A DNA stretch of 32,140 nt from positions 1 to 32,140 of the forward strand of contig CACNZU010000007.1 of assembly GCA_902624885.1 (NCBI GenBank). Reading direction: 5' to 3'. Position 1 is the first letter of the stretch; every line of letters begins with the position of its first letter. Position numbers and translations under genes: made by a program. Shown here one piece after another: positions 26,020 through 32,140 of this stretch. The notes under the pieces are model-generated. The model searched no databases, was not told the DNA's origin, and worked only from the letters and a program-made list of their open reading frames with translations. Source of the stretch: an uncultured Pelagibacteraceae bacterium. GTDB lineage: Bacteria > Pseudomonadota > Alphaproteobacteria > Pelagibacterales > Pelagibacteraceae.

Positions 26020-27089
26020 TTTTGTTTTTCCGAAAAAAATTTTTGTCTTAGGTTATCAATTAATACAGATGTTCCGTTTAAATCATAATGCCAATAGGTC
26101 CAACCATTATAACTTTCTGCACCCATTATTTTTGCAGCGATTTTGTGTATTGATCCTTCAGTATCCTTGTATTTTAAACTTCCATCAGCCATTATTTTTG
26201 CATTAATTTTTTTCTTAGGATCAAACAAAGATGTTCCAGGTTTAATTATCCCCAATTCTACTAGTGAACCAAAAGGTATTCTAGGTTTTGATTTGTTGTT
26301 TTCAATAGTATCAAGATAATTGTCGGCTATTTTAGAGGTTTTATTTATTCTATCTTTTGCTGCAACAAAGTATTTTTTATCTTTTTCGATTCCAAAATAA
26401 TTTCTCCCTAATTTTTTAGACACTACAGCGGTAGTTCCCGTTCCTAGAAAAGGATCAAGTACTGTGTCACCTTTGTTAGTAGTGGCCAAAATAATTCTAT
26501 GAAGAAGTGCCTCAGGTTTTTGAGTAGAGTGTATTTTTTTTCCATTTCTCTTCAATCTTTCTTTCCCATTGCATATTGGTAATTTCCAGTCCGATCTCAT
26601 TTGTAAATCATCATTTAAACATTTAAGAGATTGATAATTAAAAGTATATTTTGATTTTTTACTTTTTGATGCCCAGATTAAAGTTTCATGAGCGTTAGTA
26701 AATCTTGTACCTCTAAAATTAGGCATAGGATTATTTTTTCTCCAAATAACGTCATTTAACAACCAATAACCCAAATTTTGTAAGTGGTATCCTAATCTAA
26801 AAATATTATGATAAGATCCTATTACCCATAAAGACCCATTGTCCTTTAAAATTCTTTTACACTCACTTAACCAAGATTTACAGAAATCATCATAATGATT
26901 AAAACTGTTAAATTGATCCCATCTATCGTTAACGCCATTTACTTTCGAGGAGTCTGGACGAGTTAACTTTTCATTAATCTGCAAGTTATATGGTGGATCA
27001 GCAAAAACTAAATCAAAAGTTTTATCAGGAATTTTTTTTAATTCCTTTAAGCAGTCACCATTAAGAATTTGGTTACAAAATTTGAACAT
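26016..27089 (-). CDS. ccrM: CcrM-type adenine DNA methyltransferase (predicted GANTC)
   Basis: A 357-residue beta-class N6-adenine methyltransferase, essentially the length of Caulobacter CcrM (358). The catalytic motif DPPYNLQ (31-37) comes first and the SAM motif DPFLGTGTTAVV about residue 215, the order of the beta group. The target-recognition part has IWRKNNPMPNFRGTRFTNAHETLIWA, shared by CcrM and HinfI methylases. The C-terminal domain of about 80 residues (KPGTSLFDPKKKINAKIMADGSL and GWTYWHYD), found in the solitary alphaproteobacterial enzymes, is complete. No restriction enzyme is nearby. It follows rnhB, a common alphaproteobacterial arrangement. Confidence 0.92.
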   Translation of the reverse strand: MFKFCNQILNGDCLKELKKIPDKTFDLVFADPPYNLQINEKLTRPDSSKVNGVNDRWDQFNSFNHYDDFCKSWLSECKRILKDNGSLWVIGSYHNIFRLGYHLQNLGYWLLNDVIWRKNNPMPNFRGTRFTNAHETLIWASKSKKSKYTFNYQSLKCLNDDLQMRSDWKLPICNGKERLKRNGKKIHSTQKPEALLHRIILATTNKGDTVLDPFLGTGTTAVVSKKLGRNYFGIEKDKKYFVAAKDRINKTSKIADNYLDTIENNKSKPRIPFGSLVELGIIKPGTSLFDPKKKINAKIMADGSLKYKDTEGSIHKIAAKIMGAESYNGWTYWHYDLNGTSVLIDNLRQKFFSEKQN

Positions 27090-27095
27090 TTTCTT

Positions 27096-27100
27096 GATTC
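27096..27100 (-). promoter_or_regulatory. GANTC site in the ccrM leader
   Basis: GAATC read on the minus strand (GATTC on the plus), seven bases ahead of the ccrM ATG, inside the 78-base gap after rnhB. This is the predicted target of the encoded enzyme. In Caulobacter, GANTC sites in the ccrM leader tune its own transcription. A regulatory role here is inference, and one site can occur by chance. Confidence 0.4.
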
Positions 27101-27167
27101 AACTCTAAATTGAATTCAGGGTCAAATCTTTTTAGAAAAAAAATGTATCTTCTTGTGCTTGAAAATT

Positions 27168-27737
27168 TTAACTCGACAATATCTTGTGTACAGGTTTAAA
27201 ACCTTTTCTGTGATGAGCAGTAACACCAAACTTTCTTAAACCATCTAAATGAGCTTTAGTTCCGTAACCAAAGTTTCTATCCCAAGCATAATTAGAAAAT
27301 TTTTTTGATAATTTAATCATAAAGTTATCTCTATAAACTTTTGCAATTATAGATGCGGCACTTATTACTTTAATTTTTTCATCGCCATTGATTATTGCTT
27401 TACAATTTTTTAAACCTTTTGGAACAAAGTTTCCATCTATCAAAGTCAAACCTGGTTTTACGATTAATTGATCAATTGCTCTTTTCATAGAAAGTAGTGA
27501 TGCTTGAAGAATATTTAGATTCATAATTTCATCAACAGACGCAATCCCTATAGAAAAGTAAGAGTTATTTTTAATGTGTTCTGAAATTCTTTCCCGCTTG
27601 TTGAAAGATATTTTCTTCGAGTCTTTTAAAAGGTTTAGGTTTATTCCTTTTTTAAAAACTACTGCAGCAGAGATAACTGGGCCTGCAAGACATCCTCTTC
27701 CAACTTCATCAACTCCTGCTGTAATTAATTCTTTCAA
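27168..27737 (-). CDS. rnhB: Ribonuclease HII
   Basis: A 189-residue type 2 RNase H that removes ribonucleotides embedded in DNA. The active site has D10 and E11 in AGVDEVGRGCLAGP, the LIDGNFVP segment with another aspartate, and ISAASIIAKVYRD with the last acid. LKDSKKISFNKRE is typical. It is slightly shorter than E. coli RNase HII (198). It starts immediately after the UDG stop and is followed by a 78-base gap before ccrM. Confidence 0.95.
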   Translation of the reverse strand: MKELITAGVDEVGRGCLAGPVISAAVVFKKGINLNLLKDSKKISFNKRERISEHIKNNSYFSIGIASVDEIMNLNILQASLLSMKRAIDQLIVKPGLTLIDGNFVPKGLKNCKAIINGDEKIKVISAASIIAKVYRDNFMIKLSKKFSNYAWDRNFGYGTKAHLDGLRKFGVTAHHRKGFKPVHKILSS

Positions 27738-28439
27738 TTAAATTTTGAGTTTAGTTTTTTTATCTCTTATCATTTTTAAATCAATCCAAGACATCTTTTT
27801 TTGGGCCGGCTGTCTCATTAAGAAAGCAGGGTGAAAAGTAATGATAACGGAAGTTTTGCAATTTCCAAATTCTTTTTCAATCCAATTACCTCTCATTTTT
27901 GAAATAACTACATCATTGCCAATAAGTGCGTTCATTGCAGTGCTACCTAGAAGAATGAGTATTTTTGGTTTAATTATTTCAATATGTTTTGTGATAAAAG
28001 GCAAATATTTTTTTATTTCTTCATCCGTAGGTCTTCGATTTTCTGGAGGTCGATAATTTATAATATTGGATATATAAACTTTTTTTCTGTCTAAATTTAT
28101 AGCAGCTAACATTTTATCCAATAGCTTTCCTGCTCGTCCTACAAAAGGCAAACCCTCTTCATCTTCACTGGCACCCGGGGCTTCTCCAACAAGCATTATT
28201 TTTGATTTTGGATTACCATCACTGAATACAATATTTTTAGCTTGTTTCTTTAGATTACAATTTTTTTGATTTTTTATAGAATTTTTTAATAATTCTAAGT
28301 TTTTTGCCTTATCCTCTGATATTTCAAAAATGTCTTTTTTATATCTATTGATTGCAATATTATTGTAAATTAAATTATAATTTATAAGTTTATAGTACTC
28401 TATTAATTTAATTTTATTAAATATGTTTTTTTTTAACAT
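27738..28439 (-). CDS. Uracil-DNA glycosylase family 4-like protein lacking Fe-S cysteines
   Basis: A 233-residue member of the UDG superfamily related to family 4 and the SPO1 polymerase-associated domain. Motif 1 is GEAPGASEDEEGLPFVGRAG (from residue 85), YRPPENRRPTDEE follows, and motif 2 is ITFHPAFLM (HPA 203-205). It should excise uracil from DNA. Thermophilic family 4 enzymes hold a [4Fe-4S] cluster with four cysteines. Here the N-terminal site has one cysteine (C61), and the two later positions are Y129 and Y145; the only other cysteine is C194. A longer frame runs to 28514, but it is antisense to the TPR signal peptide. I chose ATG at 28439, which gives the N-terminal helix LIEYYKLI seen in homologues. 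Confidence 0.82.
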   Translation of the reverse strand: MLKKNIFNKIKLIEYYKLINYNLIYNNIAINRYKKDIFEISEDKAKNLELLKNSIKNQKNCNLKKQAKNIVFSDGNPKSKIMLVGEAPGASEDEEGLPFVGRAGKLLDKMLAAINLDRKKVYISNIINYRPPENRRPTDEEIKKYLPFITKHIEIIKPKILILLGSTAMNALIGNDVVISKMRGNWIEKEFGNCKTSVIITFHPAFLMRQPAQKKMSWIDLKMIRDKKTKLKI

Positions 28440-30141
28440 TTTTATAAATAACAAAACTCTGATTAACATTACAGGACAAATTTTATTTGTCATTGTTTTA
28501 TTTTTCTTTTCCACACTTAATGCAAAAAATATTGATAGATTTTATAAATCAGACTCTATAGCTAATTATTTTTCTGGAATTTTGCTCCTTAAGCAAAATA
28601 AATATGAAGACTCTTACAACTATTTAAAAAAACTAGATGGTTTAGAAGAAAACCATAAATCTTACGCTACACAATATCTCTACGTTTTAATTAATTCAGG
28701 CAATTTTAATCAAGCAGTAAATTTTGCAAAAAAAATGGAAAAAGAAGGAAAAGGTAGTTTTGAAAGCGATATAGTGATTGGTTTATTTAATCTTAAAAAT
28801 TTAAAATTTGAAATTTCAAATAAATATTTTTTAAAGGCTATGCAAAGATATTCAAGGACGGTTTTAGATAACTATGTTGCTCATTCTTTATATAACTGGT
28901 CAAACTTATCAAGTAAAGAGTTCGAGATGGCGGTAGATGATTTAAAAGGAATAGACAATAGATTTGAAAGTTTAAAAAGTATTCAAAATGCTTTTTTACA
29001 CTGTTATTTTAATAGTGAAAAAACAAAAATAGTCTTTGAAAAACTTATATCTAATAAACAAACAGATTTTTCCAGATATAATTATTTTTTTGCAAAGTAT
29101 TTTGATAATTTGGGAGAAAATGCCTTAGCAAAAGCTATTACTGAAAATTCATTAAAAAAATATCCGAGGAATTTACTATTAAATCAAATTAAGTTTGACC
29201 TTGAAAGTAAAAAAAATAATTTTGATTTCAATTGCAAAAAAAAAAATCATGTTGTTGCTGAAATTTTATACATAACTGCAAATGCTTTATCTTCCCAGTC
29301 AGCTTTTACTTCATCTAACTTTTACTTAAATTTATCAAAGTATTTAAATAAAAATTTTCATGCTTTTGATACCCTATTGGCAGAAAATTTTTATAAAACT
29401 GAAGACTTCTCTAATGCTAAAAAAATTTATCAAAGGCTTAAGAAAAATGGAGAAGCCTTTGAATGGTATTCAAACAAACAAATTTCGAGGATCTTAATCC
29501 TTCAAGGAGAAAGAGACAAAGGAGTTTCGCTGTTAAATGATGCCTATAAAAATTTATATTCAAAAGGGATATATCAAACATTTGATTATGCAGAATTTTT
29601 AAAAAATAATGAAAGATTTTCTGAGTCTATTAAGTATTATACAAAAATTTTAGATGTTATAGATAAAGATCATCAGCTTTATTCAGAAGTCACAGATGGA
29701 AGAGGAGTTTCATTTGAAAGAATTGGCGAATGGGATAGAGCAGAAAAAGATCTTCTAGCTTCTTTAGAAGTTAGTCCTAATCAAGCATACGTAATAAACT
29801 ATCTCGCCTACTCTTGGATTGAAAAAGGTTTAAAAATTGAAAAATCTTTATCGATGCTTGAAAAAGCTAATAAATTAAAATCTAATGACCCTTACATTAT
29901 TGACTCTCTTGGTTGGGCTTTGTTTAAATTGAAGAGATATGAGGAGTCAAAAAAGTATTTGCAATTAGCAGTCAGATTAATGCCATCAGATCCAATAGTT
30001 AATGATCATTATGGTGATGTTCTATGGAAAAATGGTAATGAAATTCAAGCTAGATATTATTGGAATTATGTTTTGAGTCTTGAAAAAGCTGAAAAAGATT
30101 TAAAAGAAAAAATTGAACAAAAATTAATAAAAGGCCTATAA
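28423..30141 (+). CDS. Exported TPR-repeat protein
   Basis: A 572-residue protein with an N-terminal hydrophobic segment (residues about 15-34, ending LNAKN) that looks like a signal peptide, so it is probably periplasmic or outer-membrane associated. The rest is helical with tetratricopeptide repeats: near residues 45-75 (YFSGILLLKQNKYEDSYNYL), and clearer ones at about 420-560 (GRGVSFERIGEWDRAEKDLLASLEVSP, IDSLGWALFKLKRYEESKKYLQLAVRLMP, NDHYGDVLWKNGNEIQARYYW). Alphaproteobacteria often have such a TPR protein upstream of ispE. Function unknown. Its first 17 bases overlap the UDG start on the other strand; the ATG is followed by nine T's. ispE begins five bases after the stop. Confidence 0.8.
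   Translation: MFFFNIFINNKTLINITGQILFVIVLFFFSTLNAKNIDRFYKSDSIANYFSGILLLKQNKYEDSYNYLKKLDGLEENHKSYATQYLYVLINSGNFNQAVNFAKKMEKEGKGSFESDIVIGLFNLKNLKFEISNKYFLKAMQRYSRTVLDNYVAHSLYNWSNLSSKEFEMAVDDLKGIDNRFESLKSIQNAFLHCYFNSEKTKIVFEKLISNKQTDFSRYNYFFAKYFDNLGENALAKAITENSLKKYPRNLLLNQIKFDLESKKNNFDFNCKKKNHVVAEILYITANALSSQSAFTSSNFYLNLSKYLNKNFHAFDTLLAENFYKTEDFSNAKKIYQRLKKNGEAFEWYSNKQISRILILQGERDKGVSLLNDAYKNLYSKGIYQTFDYAEFLKNNERFSESIKYYTKILDVIDKDHQLYSEVTDGRGVSFERIGEWDRAEKDLLASLEVSPNQAYVINYLAYSWIEKGLKIEKSLSMLEKANKLKSNDPYIIDSLGWALFKLKRYEESKKYLQLAVRLMPSDPIVNDHYGDVLWKNGNEIQARYYWNYVLSLEKAEKDLKEKIEQKLIKGL
28425..28434. repeat. Nine-base T tract just inside two divergent genes
   Basis: A run of nine T's at 28426-28434 follows the TPR ATG and, read on the other strand as nine A's, follows the UDG ATG. 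Such tracts are prone to slippage, but similar runs occur elsewhere in this A+T-rich sequence. Confidence 0.5.
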
Positions 30142-30145
30142 AAAT

Positions 30146-30985
30146 ATGGTCTTAAAGTCTTACGCAAAATTAAACTTAACTTTAAACGTTAATAAAAAAC
30201 TCAAAAGTGGACTTCATAATATTCAATCAATTTATTGTCTCATAGACTTACATGACAAAATATTTTTAAAAAAAATTAGAAATAGATATTCCGATCATAT
30301 TTCTTTTTCTGGCCCTTTCTCCAAAGACATAAAAAAATCTAATAACTCAGTAAAAAAAATTTTAAATATAATGAGAAAAAATAGAATTATTCATGATTAT
30401 TATTCTGTAAAAGTAAATAAAAAAATCCCTGTCTTTGCTGGCCTCGGTGGAGGCACAAGTAACGCTGCAACACTATTAAAACATTTAACAAAAAAAGACT
30501 TAAATAAAAAAACATTAGGTAAAATTACAAAAGAGGTTGGTTCTGATTTAAGACTATTTTTTCATAATCAGGGATATCAAAAAAATTTAAAGTCTGTAAT
30601 CAAGCTAAATAAAAAATATAATTTTTATTTTTTATTGATCTATCCCAAGGTAAAAAGCTCTACTAAAAGTGTATATGCTAAATTCAAAAATTATTCAAAA
30701 TTGAAAAAACCTTTGAACAAAAGCTTAGCTTTTAGAAAAAATTTCATTGAGCTTCTAATAAATTCTAAAAATGACTTACAATTCATTGTTGAAAAAAAAC
30801 ATAAAATGTTAAGAAAATTACTTCTAAATATTGACGAGTCTAAAGGATGTTATTTTTCAAGAGTGACAGGCTCAGGATCTACTTGTTATGGCTTGTTTGC
30901 TAATAAAAATAGTTCATTGGTCGCACTTAAAAAATTAAGAAAGAAATACCCTAAATTTTGGTTCTCGATTGCAAAAACTATTTAA
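30146..30985 (+). CDS. ispE: 4-diphosphocytidyl-2-C-methyl-D-erythritol kinase
   Basis: A 279-residue GHMP-family kinase, the fourth enzyme of the MEP isoprenoid pathway. SYAKLNLTLNV carries the catalytic lysine K8, the ATP loop is PVFAGLGGGTSNAATLL (G99-G103), the catalytic aspartate is D134 in VGSDLRLFF, and the C-terminal glycine loop is VTGSGSTCYGLF. The protein is very lysine-rich, consistent with the A+T-rich genome. It follows the TPR gene by four bases and is 35 bases upstream of tRNA-Gln. It shares a pathway with ispH at 12804. Confidence 0.93.
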   Translation: MVLKSYAKLNLTLNVNKKLKSGLHNIQSIYCLIDLHDKIFLKKIRNRYSDHISFSGPFSKDIKKSNNSVKKILNIMRKNRIIHDYYSVKVNKKIPVFAGLGGGTSNAATLLKHLTKKDLNKKTLGKITKEVGSDLRLFFHNQGYQKNLKSVIKLNKKYNFYFLLIYPKVKSSTKSVYAKFKNYSKLKKPLNKSLAFRKNFIELLINSKNDLQFIVEKKHKMLRKLLLNIDESKGCYFSRVTGSGSTCYGLFANKNSSLVALKKLRKKYPKFWFSIAKTI

Positions 30986-30996
30986 ATTTATTTAAT
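30969..30996 (+). promoter_or_regulatory. Candidate promoter for tRNA-Gln and cca
   Basis: TTGCAA at 30969-30974 and TTTAAT at 30991-30996 with a 16-base spacer, overlapping the end of ispE. Transcription would start about 15-18 bases before the tRNA. A second -10-like hexamer, TATGAT, is at 30997-31002 without a matching -35. Weak evidence in A+T-rich sequence. Confidence 0.3.
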
Positions 30997-31020
30997 TATG
31001 ATATATCTGTCATTTGTAAT

Positions 31021-31094
31021 TGGGGCATAGCCAAGCGGTAAGGCAGCGGTTTTTGATACCGCCATCCTAGGTTCGAATCCTAGTGCCCCAGCCA
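31021..31094 (+). tRNA. tRNA-Gln (anticodon UUG)
   Basis: A complete 74-base cloverleaf. The acceptor stem TGGGGCA pairs with TGCCCCA (31084-31090). The D stem is GCC/GGC, the anticodon stem GCGGT/ACCGC encloses the loop TTTTGAT with anticodon TTG, and the T stem CTAGG/CCTAG encloses TTCGAAT. The discriminator base is G (31091) and the 3' CCA is encoded (31092-31094). UUG reads CAA glutamine codons and CAG by wobble, the common glutamine tRNA in A+T-rich genomes. The next gene starts seven bases later. Confidence 0.96.
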
Positions 31095-31101
31095 AAGATC
31101 T

Positions 31102-32140
31102 ATGCTTAATCTAAGTTTTAATTTTTTAAAAAATATCAAAAGTTTTATTTTTCCGTTTTATAGAAACAAAGATTTAAAATTTATTTTTAAAAAATTACAA
31201 GAGGGCATCCCCCAAGATAAAGTAGCTGCAAGATTTGTAGGTGGATGTGTAAGAAAACATCTCTCAAATGAAAAAATAGATGATATTGATATTGCAACAA
31301 TTTTAACAACGGAACAGATTAAAGAAAAATTTAAAGATACGAATTTAAAAGTTATTGATACTGGAATTAAACATGGAACTGTGACTATTGTATCTGAAAA
31401 TCATAAAGTTGAATTAACAACACTAAGAAAAGATATCAAAACAGATGGAAGACATGCAGAGGTAGAATATACTGATGATTGGCTTCAAGACTCTGAAAGA
31501 AGAGATTTCACAATTAATGCTATTTATATGGACATTCATGGAAAAATTTTTGACCCACAAATGGGTACAATTGATCTTAAAAATAAAAATATTAAGTTTA
31601 TTGGAGACCCACAAAAAAGAATAGAAGAGGATTATTTAAGAATTATCAGATTTATAAGATTTAAAATTATGTATGATATTGAAGTCGAGCCTACATCAAG
31701 CGATGCAATTAAACAAAATCTAGACGGTATTCAAAAAATCACCAAAGAAAGGATTTTAATTGAATTACTCAAAATTTTAAATCTTAAAAATTTTTTAGCA
31801 ATAAATCAAAGCATCCATTTGAAAGAAATTTTTTCAATGATATTTCCTGAATTCTTGTACCTCAAAAGATTAGAAAGACTTAGGAAAGTGTATCAGCATT
31901 CAGAAGTAAACGTTGATATTTTGTTAGCGGTGATGTTAATTGATGAAAAAAAAAATCATGAATATTTTATCCATAAATATAATTTACCTAATAAGACTAA
32001 GGATATATTAGAAAAATTTAATAAAAATTTGATAAAACTCAAAAATGATAATGAATTTTTTGAAAAAAATTTAATTAAAAACATTTATTTAAATGGAAAA
32101 AATCATTTAATAGCACTTAATTTGATTAACTTTTCAATAA
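31102..32140 (+). CDS. cca: CCA tRNA nucleotidyltransferase / poly(A) polymerase family (cut by right edge)
   Basis: An open frame from ATG at 31102 to the window end, 346 codons without a stop, so the 3' part is missing. It is a class II nucleotidyltransferase that adds or repairs the 3' CCA of tRNAs. The active site is FVGGCVRKHL with the metal aspartates D61 and D63 in IDDIDIAT; the usual aspartate or asparagine after GGxVR is lysine. The conserved block SERRDFTINAIYMD and the neck motif RIEEDYLRIIRFIRFKIMY follow. An alphaproteobacterial poly(A) polymerase role (pcnB) cannot be excluded from sequence alone. It starts seven bases after the tRNA-Gln gene. Confidence 0.88.
   Translation, partial: MLNLSFNFLKNIKSFIFPFYRNKDLKFIFKKLQEGIPQDKVAARFVGGCVRKHLSNEKIDDIDIATILTTEQIKEKFKDTNLKVIDTGIKHGTVTIVSENHKVELTTLRKDIKTDGRHAEVEYTDDWLQDSERRDFTINAIYMDIHGKIFDPQMGTIDLKNKNIKFIGDPQKRIEEDYLRIIRFIRFKIMYDIEVEPTSSDAIKQNLDGIQKITKERILIELLKILNLKNFLAINQSIHLKEIFSMIFPEFLYLKRLERLRKVYQHSEVNVDILLAVMLIDEKKNHEYFIHKYNLPNKTKDILEKFNKNLIKLKNDNEFFEKNLIKNIYLNGKNHLIALNLINFSI

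Noticed and set aside
28440..28514. Longer UDG frame starting at 28514
   Set aside because: The extra 25 residues are antisense to the TPR signal peptide and have no counterpart in the family; ATG at 28439 gives a normal N-terminus.

Overview
The window is a strongly A+T-rich, extremely compact stretch of bacterial chromosome. Almost every gene touches or overlaps its neighbour (ATGA or TAATG junctions). No intergenic gap reaches 100 bases, and I see no insertion sequence, phage gene, CRISPR array or long repeat. The gene content and order point to a marine alphaproteobacterium of the SAR11/Pelagibacterales type: a CcrM-type methylase beside rnhB, a split F0-only ATP synthase operon with b and b' subunits, the mutY / DUF721 / DsbA / smc neighbourhood, an aa3 oxidase operon, and a retinal pathway. 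The taxonomic assignment is inference from content and style; no 16S gene is present.

Layout. (1) 2-256, +: end of a DUF2721 membrane protein cut by the window edge. (2) 258-3286, -: a five-gene operon, CDGSH Fe-S protein, HAD dehalogenase, pirin, quinone reductase, DUF1289 protein. (3) 3333-11421, +: rsmE, then the cytochrome c oxidase block coxB-coxA-ctaB-(37-aa ORF)-ctaG-coxC-SURF1, running into thrC and a peroxiredoxin. (4) 11414-23893, -: fifteen consecutive same-strand genes with almost no spacing: dciA-like, DsbA-like, smc, atpI-atpB-atpE-atpF'-atpF, crtI-crtB-crtY-blh, ispH, thrB, rnhA. (5) 23888-26019, +: mutY and an FAD monooxygenase. (6) 26016-28439, -: a family-4-like uracil-DNA glycosylase, rnhB and ccrM. 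(7) 28423-32140, +: a TPR lipoprotein/exported protein, ispE, tRNA-Gln(UUG), and the CCA-adding enzyme cut by the right edge.

How it fits together. Regions 3 and 4 hold both sides of proton-based energy metabolism: terminal oxidase and assembly factors, the proton channel of ATP synthase, and the enzymes making retinal, the chromophore of proteorhodopsin, the light-driven proton pump. The retinal genes follow atpF after 16 bases and run directly into ispH, which makes the isoprenoid precursors of the pathway; ispE, another MEP-pathway gene, lies at the far end. The rhodopsin gene itself, crtE and idi are not here, so the photosystem is split across the genome.

The points most worth a second look are an SMC protein of only 814 residues with no recognisable hinge domain, the F0-retinal-ispH linkage, two divergent gene pairs whose start codons physically overlap, a UDG that has lost its Fe-S cysteines, a GANTC site just ahead of ccrM, and a tRNA-Gln gene seven bases ahead of the CCA-adding enzyme gene.
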